A stretch of DNA of 64,000 nt from Bifidobacterium margollesii (GCF_002860355.1 NZ_NMWU01000007.1:1-64000), one strand, 5' to 3'; shown: positions 1 to 9,593, counted from the first letter of the stretch. Notes: generated by a model from the sequence alone, not told the origin. Translations and numbers: made by a program.

Positions 1-466
1 CGTCGAACGGCGAGGGCATGGTCTCCTTGAGCCGTCCGGCGACCCTATGGGCGATCCGGCCCGCGGTGCGCCATGCGACGCGCAGGAACCCGCTCACCGT
101 CTTCTGGTTCGCCACGGTCATCAGCCACGCGCACTCCGCCTCGAAATCACGCGTGAACCGGCTGCCGGGCTCGGCCCACGGCATGGCGGCGACGACCACG
201 CCGCACCCGGGGCAGTCCACGCGCGGCATCATGGCGACCAGCTCCACCCGCCAGCAGCCGAAGTCCTGGTGACGCCAACGGCGCACGCCGCCGCCCCGGT
301 CATAGCCCGGACACCGCCGACCGCAGCGGGAGCATCTGAGCATGCCGGCATGCGGGCGCACGCGCACCTCGAGCACGGGCTCGGGACGCAGCGGCGAGTC
401 CGCGACCCGCACGTCCTCGACGACCATGCCTTTGACGTTGAGAAGACGTTTGAATAAGCTGTTCAT
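1..466 (-). CDS. ISL3-family transposase, N-terminal part (3' end outside window)
   Basis: The minus-strand reading frame starts with ATG at 464-466 and stays open to the window edge (155 codons). It has the ISL3 N-terminal zinc-binding pattern: a CSRCGRRC cluster near residue 45 and a second cluster CPGCG near residue 86, followed by the helical DNA-binding region. The DDE catalytic domain would lie to the left of the window. It would catalyse cut-and-paste transposition of its own element. The upstream plus-strand sequence is a gene broken by this element. Whether the copy is intact cannot be judged. Confidence 0.85.
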   Translation of the reverse strand, partial: MNSLFKRLLNVKGMVVEDVRVADSPLRPEPVLEVRVRPHAGMLRCSRCGRRCPGYDRGGGVRRWRHQDFGCWRVELVAMMPRVDCPGCGVVVAAMPWAEPGSRFTRDFEAECAWLMTVANQKTVSGFLRVAWRTAGRIAHRVAGRLKETMPSPFD

Positions 467-586
467 CAGGCGTTCTCCGTGGTTCATTTCTTTGGTCGGA
501 AAACAGAATACACGGGAACGCCCCTCACGCTTACGAAATCAACGGCTCAACGACGAACCCACACCCACGAAAACAGCAATAGCGCC
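1..586 (-). mobile_element. ISL3-family insertion sequence, right part only (cut by window edge)
   Basis: The segment holds the 5' half of an ISL3-type transposase on the minus strand plus about 120 bp of leader. Read on the minus strand, the likely outer end begins GGCGCTATTGCTGTTTTCG at 586, which resembles the GGC(T)CTT..TTTT ends of ISL3 elements (family knowledge). Beyond 586 the plus-strand sequence opens into a truncated gene, and an in-frame stop (580-582) lies inside the element, which supports the boundary. The other end and any target duplication lie outside the window, so the boundary is an inference. Confidence 0.7.
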
Positions 587-1620
587 ATAACTTTTTTCAT
601 CCTCCTCTGTATTATTTCATTACGGGCTATTTGGCTAAGGCCATAACAGCTATAACGCCTGGATTCTCTTTCGAGCATGCGGCACGAGCCATTTCCATTC
701 TCTGGATGATTGCCGGATTGATTGCCCTGTATTATGCTTTGCGTGCTTGGGACATCGATAGGACGTATTGCTGGGCTACCTGTGGTTTAGTTCCGTTCAT
801 TCCGGTTTTTCTTAATCCTGCCACGGCCGTAACGAACGATGCACCAGGTCTATTGGTGGGTGCTGGAGTCGTATGGGTAGCGAAGAGATTCTTCATCGAT
901 GAGCATTATGGAATGCTCGTTCCAAGTGTTATTATTTTGCTTTCCTGCTGCATTAAAGGCACTTTCGCTTTCCCGTTTCTTGCATTATTAATTGTCGTGG
1001 GTCTCCGTAGCCTCGTCGATTTCATCAAGAAGAAAGATATACAAAGTTTTCGTAATATTCTTTCCGTTATCGGAATGGGCATAGTTTCTCTGATTGGTGT
1101 CTTTGGCTGGAGCATAATTCAGTCTCATCGTGGGGATCCGTCATATGTTTCCGCTATTACCGGGGTCAGTACTAGGCCTGTGCGAGGGCTTCCGATTGGA
1201 GAATTCCTGAAGACCATTATGTCAACGTTCGATTTCTCCCAAATTCCAGGAACGTTGCGTCGGACGAATGATTCCGTAGGGTATGTATTCTGGCTATCCA
1301 TACTGCAGATAGTATTGCTGGGAGCGGTGTTCTTCCTTTATTTCCAAAACGACAAAAAGAAATCTCAAACCTACCTTATATATTCCACGGTTCTTTCCAT
1401 GCTGTTGGTGCCTGGTCTCATCCAAATCAGGGAATACCTGAGCAATGGATCTATGCTAATCGGGGTCTCTGACCGATATGCAATAGCGGTGGTTCCGTTG
1501 GTTCTTTGCTGCTGGGCATTAACCCTGCAAAACAGCAAGAAACCCATTGTAGGGTGGGGGGTTCCTGTGATAGGGTGCTTTATCTGCTTTAGTGCAGTGC
1601 TTGGATTGATGCCAGCCTAG
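587..1620 (+). pseudogene. 5'-truncated GT-C/DUF2142-like polytopic membrane glycosyltransferase
   Basis: The frame is open from the presumed IS end and begins NFFHPPLYYFI, a hallmark of the luminal loop after the first helix of GT-C type glycosyltransferases, where HPPLYY normally lies well inside the protein. A TTG at 631 could give a 329-residue product, but it has no good ribosome binding site and would lack the N-terminal catalytic region. About eight hydrophobic segments follow. Base composition is clearly more AT-rich than the rest of the window, which suggests acquisition by transfer. It probably served surface polysaccharide synthesis with the genes downstream and is now inactive. 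The exact family is uncertain. Confidence 0.7.
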
Positions 1621-1651
1621 TCCAGGGTGTGTTTGCGCTTGTTGTGTTGTT

Positions 1652-1714
1652 GAGGTGAGGATGGATGTTTTTGGATTGGTCGCTTGACCGTCTGAAAACC
1701 TTCATCCTCGTCTC
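1652..1714. repeat. Imperfect inverted repeat, possible terminator
   Basis: Arms at 1652-1671 and 1695-1714 pair over about 20 bp with roughly four mismatches around a 23-base loop. The element lies just after the truncated membrane gene and could end its transcript. No clear T run follows. The remaining bases to 1813 show no recognised element. Confidence 0.4.
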
Positions 1715-1813
1715 CCCAACCACCTCTTACACGCCAAAATGCCAAGAGCTAACATGGTGCTTGTATTGGATAATGCCTGCTAACACTGCTTTATTGGGGA
1801 ATGGTCGATTACA

Positions 1814-2914
1814 ATGAGGGCCATGCCTACATATGTGCCTGCAGCAGATAACACTGTAAAGACGGAAAATATTCTTGTCAGTTTCCTTATCCCTGTGTAT
1901 AACGCGGAGGATAGGCTGCCTGCAACGCTGGACAGCATCGTCGCCCAGGATGACGGCACCATCGAGATCATCTGCGTCGACGACGGTTCCAAGGACGGCA
2001 GCGGCAAGGTGCTGGAGGAGTATGCGCAGCGGTATCCGTTCATCCATGTGATCACACAGGAGAATCAGGGCATCACCTGCGCCCGCAATACGGCCCTTGC
2101 ACAGGCCACGGGGGAGTGGCTATGCTTCGTGGATAATGACGACATCGTCGCTGAGGATGCAGTGAAGGTGTTCCATCAGACCGCCGAACCCGATCTGGAT
2201 ATCGTGTACTACGATTATGAGAAATTCACCACGGATCTGCCCAATCAGGTAGGAAACCATGTGGGGGATTCCTCCATCATCGAAGGCGATGCGCTGATCA
2301 AGCTGCAGAGCGATTGCATCAATCGATTCCGCAGCAATACGCCCCTGATCTCCCATAAGACCATGCCGACTCCGTGGGCCAAGATCTATCGTCGGGCGTT
2401 TTTGACCGAGCGTGGTCTGAAGTTCCGCCCCGAAGTGAAGCACGAAGAGGACGTGGTCTTCAATTTCGAGGTGCTTTCCTACTGTCGGAAAGCCAAGAAG
2501 GTGGATTATGTCTCCTATTACTATCGTTGGTCGGTGAAATCCGAAAGCCACCGATACCGGCCGGATCTGGCGGATGATGCCGAGAAGACCCTCGCCGCAT
2601 ACCGGGACATCATCGCTCGCCGATATCCCAATCGTGCGGACATGCGCATGCTCTATGATTACCGCGTTCTTTGGGAATTGCTGTACTGCACGGTGTTGGG
2701 GCCGATTCATCCGATGAATCCTGAATCGTATGCCGCCCGTAGGGCACAGTTCAATGCATTGCTGAGCAGACCGATGTTTGCCGCCGTGCTGGCTAATCGC
2801 CATGTCAGGACCACCCTGTTTGAGATGAGACAGTCCGTGCTGGCCACGCTGATCAGATTGCGTTGTTTCTGGATTCTGAATCAGATGGGCAAGATCGTCG
2901 GCAAGGCACGGTAA
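1814..2914 (+). CDS. Family 2 glycosyltransferase
   Basis: This cytoplasmic GT-A fold enzyme transfers a sugar from a nucleotide donor to a growing surface polysaccharide. Visible motifs are SFLIPVYN (residues 23-30), VDDGS (55-59) and the metal-binding DNDD (107-110), all typical of GT2. The C-terminal half from about residue 220 resembles other capsule or EPS glycosyltransferases but carries no further diagnostic motif. The start is ATG 1814; ATG 1823 in the same frame is an alternative and neither has a strong ribosome binding site. A flippase gene follows 45 bp downstream, so it likely belongs to an EPS operon. Donor and acceptor sugars are unknown. Confidence 0.85.
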   Translation: MRAMPTYVPAADNTVKTENILVSFLIPVYNAEDRLPATLDSIVAQDDGTIEIICVDDGSKDGSGKVLEEYAQRYPFIHVITQENQGITCARNTALAQATGEWLCFVDNDDIVAEDAVKVFHQTAEPDLDIVYYDYEKFTTDLPNQVGNHVGDSSIIEGDALIKLQSDCINRFRSNTPLISHKTMPTPWAKIYRRAFLTERGLKFRPEVKHEEDVVFNFEVLSYCRKAKKVDYVSYYYRWSVKSESHRYRPDLADDAEKTLAAYRDIIARRYPNRADMRMLYDYRVLWELLYCTVLGPIHPMNPESYAARRAQFNALLSRPMFAAVLANRHVRTTLFEMRQSVLATLIRLRCFWILNQMGKIVGKAR

Positions 2915-2959
2915 CGCCATGAATCTGCAAGTTCGATAACGAGTATGTGAAAGGGCGAT

Positions 2960-4396
2960 ATGCGTCGCGGACTGATTTTCAGCCTTTCCAGCAATGTGGT
3001 GTTCTTCCTGAGCGGATATCTTCTGCATTTCTTCCTGGGCAACAGCATGCCGGCCGCCAGCTATGGCATTGTCGGCACGATCATCACCGTTCTGGATTTC
3101 GAATACATGTTCCTCAGCAATGGAGCACGCCAGTCTTTGGCGAAAGAGATATCGATGAAGCGGTTCGATATCGTCGATATCGTCAAGAAGACCATCTCCT
3201 TCCAGCTGATCATCATTGCGTTCTTCTTCGCGGTGAATTTCTTCGGTGCTCCGGTCTTCGGCATCGTACTCAACGATGCGTCGCTGGACTTCTATTTCCG
3301 TGTTGCCGCGTTTTTGATTCCCGCCAATGGTCTGTTCGTCATCCTTCTGGGCATCAATGACGGTCTGCAGCAGTTCGGCATCAGTGCCTTACTGGGTACG
3401 CTGTATCCGATCGCCAAGCTGTCGGTTATCCCACTAATTTTGTTCGTTTTCAAGAATGATCCGGTCGTAGGTCTTGAAGCGGGGTTTCTGCTGGCGCTGC
3501 TTGTCTCCATTGCTCTCGGATGCATTCTGCTGGTGCCGTGTCGGCACAAGCTGGCAGAGCGGCGTTCCACTAAGAGGATACAATTTGCCGAAGTGGCGTC
3601 TCATACGCTGAGCTTCTCATTCTTCTTCATTGTGGTATCGCTGGTGTTGAGCGTCGACACCTTGGTTGTCAAGGCCGTTGTGGAGCCCGCATCGATGGCC
3701 GGCTACTATACCGGTGCGGTCAATTTCGGCAAACTCGCCTACTATCTCATGTCTGCATTCGTAACGGTCATCCTGCCGGTCGTTTCGAGATTCGTGGGTG
3801 AAGGCAAACTTGACCAGGCCATGCAGAAAGCCCGTGAGATGGTCGTTATCGCCTTCGTGTTCATACTGCCCATGGCGGTGATCATCTCCGCCTCCAGTGA
3901 ATCGTTGCTTGCAGCGTTCTACGGTTCCGATTTTCGGATTGCCGGCTCCGCTTTGACGTTCCTTTCGCTATCCAATTTCTGTATGGGTATGACGGTGATG
4001 CTGAATATGGTCCTGACATCTCATAGAAGCACGCATTTTTCCGATCTGCTTTCTATCGGATCATTGGTGATCGTTATTCCCGTGTTTGTTCTCGCGGCGA
4101 AGTTCTTCGGCATCAGCGGCATTGCTCTGGCCAGTTTGGTCAGTACCTTTACGTTGATGACGATATCGTGGCTTAGGATGCGTCACGATATCGGCGATGT
4201 CATGACTCGTCGTTCGTGGATGCTGCTGGTCGGTGCCGCGATCCTGTGGCTTGTCGCAGACGTTGGATTCTCCAGAATCCATGTTGAGAATATCTTCGTG
4301 TTGGCCGGCATATACGTCATAGCGTATGCCATCTATGTCGGCGCATTGGTCGCGTTCCGAATCGTGCCTTTGTCGGGTCTACGCAAAATCGTTTGA
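2960..4396 (+). CDS. Polysaccharide flippase, Wzx/MOP-superfamily
   Basis: The 478-residue protein is hydrophobic throughout, with about 12-14 membrane segments spread over its length, as expected for MOP-superfamily lipid-linked oligosaccharide flippases. It would move undecaprenyl-diphosphate repeat units across the cytoplasmic membrane. The start ATG is preceded by AAAGGG. It sits between a GT2 glycosyltransferase and an epimerase, the usual context of wzx genes. Sequence divergence in this family is high, so the assignment rests on length, hydrophobic pattern and context. No wzy polymerase is recognisable in the window; the truncated GT-C gene upstream is not an obvious substitute. Confidence 0.8.
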   Translation: MRRGLIFSLSSNVVFFLSGYLLHFFLGNSMPAASYGIVGTIITVLDFEYMFLSNGARQSLAKEISMKRFDIVDIVKKTISFQLIIIAFFFAVNFFGAPVFGIVLNDASLDFYFRVAAFLIPANGLFVILLGINDGLQQFGISALLGTLYPIAKLSVIPLILFVFKNDPVVGLEAGFLLALLVSIALGCILLVPCRHKLAERRSTKRIQFAEVASHTLSFSFFFIVVSLVLSVDTLVVKAVVEPASMAGYYTGAVNFGKLAYYLMSAFVTVILPVVSRFVGEGKLDQAMQKAREMVVIAFVFILPMAVIISASSESLLAAFYGSDFRIAGSALTFLSLSNFCMGMTVMLNMVLTSHRSTHFSDLLSIGSLVIVIPVFVLAAKFFGISGIALASLVSTFTLMTISWLRMRHDIGDVMTRRSWMLLVGAAILWLVADVGFSRIHVENIFVLAGIYVIAYAIYVGALVAFRIVPLSGLRKIV

Positions 4397-4494
4397 TGTC
4401 GTTATTCTGCGGAGGCGTACTTGCAAGCTGTTACACTGAGTTCGTTTATGTGGAGCGCAGTCGTTGGAGAAAGTGACTGTCAGGAGGTCGTGCG

Positions 4495-5415
4495 TTGCGG
4501 ATAGTGGTTTTAGGTGGAATGGGCTTTTTGGGCAGGGGACTGGTGAAGCGTCTTACGGAATCCGGAAAGCATGAAATCACCGTATTCGACCGTGTGGTGC
4601 CTCAGACGGATGATGCTCGGTTGTCCAAGGTCGAATATGTGCAGGGCTCATTCGAATCCGGATACGACTTCGCCACGCTGGTCGACGGTGCAGATCTGGT
4701 CATTCATCTTGTTAGTACTTCCGTACCTGGCAATGAGAGGGACACCCTTGACGAGATCCAGGGCAATGTGATCCCCTCGGTCGAACTGTTCAACGCCTGC
4801 GTGACGAAGAAGGTCGGCAGGGTCGTGTTCATGTCGAGTGGAGGCACCGTCTACGGTGCCTCATCGCGACCGAACCGGGAGACCGACCTTCCCGACCCCA
4901 TCAACACCTATGGCCTGCAGAAAGTGATGATAGAACAGGCGTTGCGCTATGCATCGAGAAGCTCCGGTCTCCAGTATCAGGTCATTCGTCTGTCCAATCC
5001 GTATGGTCCGGGGCAGAATCCCCGCGGCACGCTCGGCCTCATCACCAAACTCGTCTATCAGGCGCTGAATCACGAGACCATCAGCATTTTCGGCGATGGC
5101 TCCGTGGTACGTGATTTCATCTTCATCGAAGATGCCATTCAAGCCATTCTGGATGTTATCGACAACGGCGAGCCGAATGCCACCTACAACGTCGGTCGAG
5201 GCATCGGGACGTCGGTCGCCGACGTGGTCAACGCCATCGCCTTGACCCTGCCCGAGGAGATTCGACTTGAGCACAAACCCGGTCGCAGGGTGGATGTGCC
5301 GTATTCCGTGCTGAACATCGAAAAATACAGAAGTATCGCGTCCATCGACGATTTCGTATCATTGGATGCGGGCATCATGAAAACATACGAATTCTTTAAG
5401 GAACACCGTCAATGA
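4495..5415 (+). CDS. NAD-dependent epimerase/dehydratase (extended SDR)
   Basis: This cytoplasmic enzyme makes an activated sugar, probably by 4-epimerisation or dehydration of a nucleotide sugar. The Rossmann motif GGMGFLG is at residues 7-13, a serine-containing MSSGG lies near 114, and the catalytic YxxxK is Tyr139-Lys143 (YGLQK). Length (306 residues) fits UDP-glucose 4-epimerase relatives. The start is TTG 4495, chosen because AGGAGG lies seven bases upstream. The stop overlaps the start of the next glycosyltransferase gene (ATGA), so the two are translationally coupled. The exact substrate cannot be read from the sequence. Confidence 0.85.
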   Translation: MRIVVLGGMGFLGRGLVKRLTESGKHEITVFDRVVPQTDDARLSKVEYVQGSFESGYDFATLVDGADLVIHLVSTSVPGNERDTLDEIQGNVIPSVELFNACVTKKVGRVVFMSSGGTVYGASSRPNRETDLPDPINTYGLQKVMIEQALRYASRSSGLQYQVIRLSNPYGPGQNPRGTLGLITKLVYQALNHETISIFGDGSVVRDFIFIEDAIQAILDVIDNGEPNATYNVGRGIGTSVADVVNAIALTLPEEIRLEHKPGRRVDVPYSVLNIEKYRSIASIDDFVSLDAGIMKTYEFFKEHRQ

Positions 5416-6584
5416 AAAAGAAACTGCTGGTCACGGCATCTACGTTTCCCCGCTGGATGAACGACACCGAGCCGAAGTTCATCTACGACCTGTGCATGCA
5501 ATTGAAGAAATACTATGACGTCACGGCGTTGGTTCCTGCCGCCCCCAAGGCGAAATCCGTGGAGAACATGGAAGGCATCACCGTCAAGCGGTTCCGATAC
5601 TTCCCCGTCGAACGACTGCAGACATTGGCCTATCCCGGGGCCATCGTTCCCCGAATCAAGGAGAAGAAGGCGCGCGGACTCCTCGTTCCGTTCTTCTTCA
5701 TCGCCCAGTATTTCGCCACCCGTCGTGAGATGAAGCATTGCGACGCAGTGCTGGTGAACTGGTTCGTGCCGCAGGGCGTCACCCAGTCGTTCCTTCGCCG
5801 AAAAAAGCCCTATATCGTCTCCGGCCTGGGAGGAGACGTCACATCGCTCAACGGGTTCCCCCTCAGTCGAATCAAGCAGGGCATCATTGATGACGCGGGA
5901 GCGGTCACCGTGGTCTCCGACGATCTGAAGAAGGTGCTGCAGGCGAAGTACAGGAACACCGATGACATTCGCGTGATTCCGATGGGTGTGGATCTGACGT
6001 TCTTCGGTCCGGAGCATCGGGACGAGACCCTACGCGCCAAATACGGCAAGCCGATCGTGCTGTTCGTAGCGCGGCTGGTGGAAAAGAAGGGTGCTCGATA
6101 TCTGTTTGAGGCGATGAAGGACATCGACGCCAAGCTGCTGGTGGTCGGTAACGGGCCGGAGATGGATATGTTGCAAGGTAAGGCGAGGGAGCTGGAGCTC
6201 GACTGTGATTTTCTCGGTCCGAAGAACAAGGACGAGTTGAAATCCATCTATGCATCATGCGACGTATTCGTCGCACCTTCCGTGATCGCCGCAAATGGGG
6301 ACAAGGATGGTTTGCCGGTCGCGATTCTGGAAGCCATGGCATCCGGAGCCCCCATCGTTGCCTCCGATATCGCGGGAATCGCCGAGGCTGTGGTCGACGG
6401 TGAAAACGGATACCTTACCGAACCGAAGAACGTGGCTTCTCTTCGCAAGTCGATCCAGAGGATTCTGGACGATGAGGAGTCGCGAAAGGAGTTTTCGACG
6501 AACTCGGTCAAGCTGGCCAAGAGGTTTGATTTTGCCAGCATCGGTGAGGAATATCACCAGCTGATTGAACGAATGCTGCAATGA
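5412..6584 (+). CDS. Family 4 glycosyltransferase
   Basis: The 390-residue protein has the two-domain GT-B layout. An N-terminal domain contains GLGGDVTSL near residue 138, and the C-terminal donor-binding domain carries FVARLVEKKG near 217 and the E-x7-E type region ILEAMASGAP near 305. It would add a sugar to the lipid-linked repeat unit in the cytoplasm, with retention of configuration. It overlaps the upstream epimerase gene by four bases. A perfect palindrome begins one base after its stop codon, so it is the last gene of this EPS transcription unit. Confidence 0.87.
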   Translation: MKKKLLVTASTFPRWMNDTEPKFIYDLCMQLKKYYDVTALVPAAPKAKSVENMEGITVKRFRYFPVERLQTLAYPGAIVPRIKEKKARGLLVPFFFIAQYFATRREMKHCDAVLVNWFVPQGVTQSFLRRKKPYIVSGLGGDVTSLNGFPLSRIKQGIIDDAGAVTVVSDDLKKVLQAKYRNTDDIRVIPMGVDLTFFGPEHRDETLRAKYGKPIVLFVARLVEKKGARYLFEAMKDIDAKLLVVGNGPEMDMLQGKARELELDCDFLGPKNKDELKSIYASCDVFVAPSVIAANGDKDGLPVAILEAMASGAPIVASDIAGIAEAVVDGENGYLTEPKNVASLRKSIQRILDDEESRKEFSTNSVKLAKRFDFASIGEEYHQLIERMLQ

Positions 6585-6628
6585 TGTGAACAGGCTCTGA
6601 ATCCATATGGATTCAGAGCCTGTTCACA
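6585..6628. terminator. Perfect 44-bp palindrome between convergent genes
   Basis: Bases 6585-6606 are the exact reverse complement of 6607-6628, giving a 22-bp stem with no loop bases. It lies immediately after the GT4 stop and six bases before the stop of the minus-strand GT2 gene, so it can serve as a bidirectional terminator. There is no T run on either side, which is unusual for an intrinsic terminator. Confidence 0.75.
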
Positions 6629-6634
6629 TGCCTG

Positions 6635-7663
6635 TTATTCTACGTCGGGTTTGCCCGGCAGGCCGGTGGGCTTGCCGGTGTAGCCGCCGAACTCGTCCTG
6701 CTCGGCCCAGATCCTCTGATAGGGGAGCGAATATTGGATCTCCTTGGTACGCTCCAGCTCGTCCTCCACCAGACGACGCTGGATGCGCTGCACTTCGGAG
6801 ATGATCTGCAGGGCGAAGCACAGAGCGCCGAGCATCAGCAGCGCCACGCCCAGCATCAGCGACTGCAGATGCCCGTCGGTCATGCCCATGGCGGCGAGCA
6901 CGAGGAATCGGATGATCGGGATCAGACCGGCCACGCCGAAGACGATGCCCGACCATTTGAAGATCACGTTCGACTTGAACATCAGGAAGCTGCGGATGAT
7001 CGCTCCGCCCGACTTCGCCATATGCTCGAAGATGTTCGAGAACAGGCGAGATTCGCGGGTCTTCGGATTCGTGGTGATCGCATACGAGGTGATGGCGATG
7101 CGCTTGTTGCCCGCCTGGATGATCGTCTCCATGCAGTAGCTGAACTCGGTGACGATGTTCAGCTTGATGAGCGCTGACTTCGAATAGGCGCGGAAGCCGC
7201 TGGCGGCGTCCGGGATATGCGTGCCGGCCGCCTTGTTCACCACCCAGGATCCGAAGTGCTGCATGCGCTTCTTGAACCAGCTGAACTCTTTGATCTTCGA
7301 GGTCTGGCGATCACCGACCACGATATCGGCCTCGTGACGCACGATCGGCTGCACCAGATCGGCGATCGAGGCACTTGGATACTGATTGTCTCCGTCGGTG
7401 TTCACCACGATGTCGGCACCATGCTTCAGCGCATAGTCCACGCCATCGCGGAACGCGCGAGCCAGCCCCATCGGCTTGGCGTGATGCACCACATGCTGCA
7501 CGCCAAGGGATCGGGCCACCTCCACGGTCTTGTCGGTGCAGCCGTCGTCGATGATGAGTAGCTGGATGTCGTCGATGCCGGGAATTGCCTTCGGCATGTC
7601 CTTCAGAACAAGGGGGAGGGTCTTTTCCTCGTTCAAGCATGGAATTTGTATGAAGAGACGCAT
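6635..7663 (-). CDS. Family 2 glycosyltransferase with C-terminal membrane helices (polyprenyl-phosphate type)
   Basis: The N-terminal 230 residues are a GT2 domain of the dolichol-phosphate-mannose synthase kind: IPCLNEEKTLP near residue 7, IDDGCTDKT near 38 and the metal-binding TDGDNQYP near 90. Two hydrophobic segments (about 235-257 and 267-290) anchor it in the membrane, followed by a charged tail. By family knowledge such enzymes load a sugar onto undecaprenyl phosphate or add it to a lipid-linked glycan. It is transcribed toward the EPS genes and ends at the shared palindrome. Its promoter faces that of rmlA. Substrate unknown. Confidence 0.85.
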   Translation of the reverse strand: MRLFIQIPCLNEEKTLPLVLKDMPKAIPGIDDIQLLIIDDGCTDKTVEVARSLGVQHVVHHAKPMGLARAFRDGVDYALKHGADIVVNTDGDNQYPSASIADLVQPIVRHEADIVVGDRQTSKIKEFSWFKKRMQHFGSWVVNKAAGTHIPDAASGFRAYSKSALIKLNIVTEFSYCMETIIQAGNKRIAITSYAITTNPKTRESRLFSNIFEHMAKSGGAIIRSFLMFKSNVIFKWSGIVFGVAGLIPIIRFLVLAAMGMTDGHLQSLMLGVALLMLGALCFALQIISEVQRIQRRLVEDELERTKEIQYSLPYQRIWAEQDEFGGYTGKPTGLPGKPDVE

Positions 7664-7765
7664 CGTGAAGTCGCTCCCTATTAAGCTCTTATCTAGGATG
7701 AATTTCGGTAACTAAGGATATCGTAGTAGGTACCGCATACGGCTAGACGAAACGAGGTAAAACGT

Positions 7766-8674
7766 ATGAAGGGCATTATTCTTGCGGGTGGTTCGGGAAC
7801 GAGACTGTATCCGCTCACCACGGTGACGTCGAAGCAGCTGCTTCCCGTCTACGACAAGCCGATGATCTACTACCCGCTGTCGGTGCTGATGATGGCCGGT
7901 ATCCGCGACATCCTGATCATCTCCACCCCGAAGGATCTGCCGAACTTCGAACGTCTGCTGGGCGACGGAAGCCACTACGGCGTGAATCTGAGCTACAAGG
8001 TCCAGCCTTCCCCCGACGGTCTCGCCCAGGCGTTCCTGCTCGGTGAGGAGTTCATCGGCGGCGAGCCGTGCGCGCTGGTGCTCGGCGACAACATCTTCTA
8101 CGGCAACGGTCTGGGCCGTACGCTGCGCGGCGCCGTGAGCACCGCCGAAAACGGCGGCGGGGCCACCGTGTTCGGCTACTACGTCGACGATCCCGAGCGC
8201 TACGGCGTGGTGGAATTCGACGAGAACCGCAAGGCCGTCTCCATCGAAGAGAAGCCGGCCCACCCGGCCAGCAACTACGCCGTCACCGGACTGTACTTCT
8301 ACGACGAACGCGTGGTGGACTTCGCCAAGCAGGTCAAGCCCTCCGCCCGTGGCGAATTGGAGATCACCGACCTGAACAAGATGTATCTGGAGGATGGCAC
8401 GCTCAACGTGCGCACCCTCGGCCGTGGATACGCCTGGCTTGACACCGGCACCATGGATTCCCTGTATGAGGCGGGAGAGTTCGTGCGTACGATCCAGCGT
8501 GCCCAGGGACTGCCGATCGCCGTGGTGGAGGAGATCGCCTACCAGAACGGCTGGATCACCGAGGAGACTTTAATGGATTCCGCCACCAAGTACGGCAAGA
8601 GTCCTTACGGTCAGCACCTCAAGGACGTGGCCGAAGGCCGCATCGCCGTGAAGAAAACCGAATACGAAGACTGA
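7766..8674 (+). CDS. rmlA: Glucose-1-phosphate thymidylyltransferase
   Basis: This enzyme makes dTDP-glucose from glucose-1-phosphate and dTTP, the first step to dTDP-L-rhamnose. The nucleotidyltransferase signature [13 protein letters not shown] starts at residue 6, followed by [11 protein letters not shown], and the length (302) is standard for short RmlA. The codon choice is strongly biased, in contrast to the EPS genes at the left. No rmlB, rmlC or rmlD lies in the window, so rhamnose synthesis must be completed elsewhere. A hairpin separates it from the ABC exporter genes downstream. The presence of RmlA next to a polysaccharide ABC exporter suggests a rhamnose-containing polymer. Confidence 0.95.
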   Translation: MKGIILAGGSGTRLYPLTTVTSKQLLPVYDKPMIYYPLSVLMMAGIRDILIISTPKDLPNFERLLGDGSHYGVNLSYKVQPSPDGLAQAFLLGEEFIGGEPCALVLGDNIFYGNGLGRTLRGAVSTAENGGGATVFGYYVDDPERYGVVEFDENRKAVSIEEKPAHPASNYAVTGLYFYDERVVDFAKQVKPSARGELEITDLNKMYLEDGTLNVRTLGRGYAWLDTGTMDSLYEAGEFVRTIQRAQGLPIAVVEEIAYQNGWITEETLMDSATKYGKSPYGQHLKDVAEGRIAVKKTEYED

Positions 8675-8686
8675 TTCCCAGTGCTG

Positions 8687-8731
8687 CAATCCTACTGCCG
8701 ATACGGCTTTCCGTATCCGGTAGTAGGATTG
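8687..8731 (+). terminator. Hairpin after rmlA
   Basis: An inverted repeat with about 19 paired bases per arm and a short mismatch ends in GTCCTGTTTT. It lies 12 bases after the rmlA stop and 29 bases before the ABC permease start, so it probably terminates or attenuates transcription into the exporter genes. Confidence 0.65.
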
Positions 8732-8759
8732 TCCTGTTTTCAGGCATAGGAGTTGTTCA

Positions 8760-9587
8760 TTGCAAATCTTAGAGATATTTTCCAAGAAGAACTGGGTGCT
8801 GCTCAAGGCGATGGTGGCCACCGACTTCAAGCTGCGCTACCAGCAGTCCTTCCTGGGCTACATCTGGTCGGTGCTCAAGCCCCTGATGCTGTTCACCGTC
8901 ATGTACATGGTGTTCGTTCGGTTCCTGAAGTTCGGCGACACCGTGCCGCACTTTTCGGTTGGTCTGCTGCTCGGCATCACCATGTGGAACTGCTTCGTGG
9001 AAGCCAGCTCCGGCGCCATGATCTCCGTGGTGAATCATGGCGATCTGATGCGCAAGATCAACTTCTCCAAGTTCGTCGTGGTGATCTCCGCCATGATGAG
9101 CGCACTGATCAACTTCGGCATCAACTTCGTGGTCGTGATCATCTTCGCCCTGATCAACGGCGTCGAACTGCACGTTTCCGCCCTGATGATCCTGCCGCTG
9201 ACCCTCGAGCTCATCGTGTTCTCCCTCGGCGTGGGCTTCTTCCTCGGCGCCCTGTATGTGAACTTCCGTGACCTCAATCCGATCTGGGAGGTCGTGATCC
9301 AGGCGGGCTTCTACGCCACACCCATCATCTACCCGCTGTCGCTGGTGGTCACCAACCTCGGTCCGCACTGGGGCCCGCTGATCAGCAAGCTGATGCTGCT
9401 CAATCCGATGGCCCAGATCATTCAGGATGCGCGGCATTTCATCATCTCCGATCAGAATCCGATCATCTGGGGGTCGTTCAATCATTCGGTGATCGACTTC
9501 ATCCCGTTGACGCTGTCGGTGGTGCTGCTGTTCGGCGGCATCTCCTACTTCACGAAGAAATCCACGACGTTTGCGGAAATGGTGTGA
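8760..9587 (+). CDS. Polysaccharide ABC exporter, permease subunit (Wzm/RgpC/TagG type)
   Basis: The 275-residue membrane protein has about six hydrophobic segments and the ABC-2 polysaccharide exporter features: a TDFKLRYQQSFLGYIWSVLK-like start (near residue 20) and the FYATPIIYPLSLV stretch near 180. It would form the membrane channel for an undecaprenyl-linked glycan. The start is TTG 8760 with AGGAG eight bases upstream; no ATG fits better. The ATPase gene begins seven bases after its stop, so the two form an operon. Confidence 0.9.
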   Translation: MQILEIFSKKNWVLLKAMVATDFKLRYQQSFLGYIWSVLKPLMLFTVMYMVFVRFLKFGDTVPHFSVGLLLGITMWNCFVEASSGAMISVVNHGDLMRKINFSKFVVVISAMMSALINFGINFVVVIIFALINGVELHVSALMILPLTLELIVFSLGVGFFLGALYVNFRDLNPIWEVVIQAGFYATPIIYPLSLVVTNLGPHWGPLISKLMLLNPMAQIIQDARHFIISDQNPIIWGSFNHSVIDFIPLTLSVVLLFGGISYFTKKSTTFAEMV

Positions 9588-9593
9588 TGCGCA

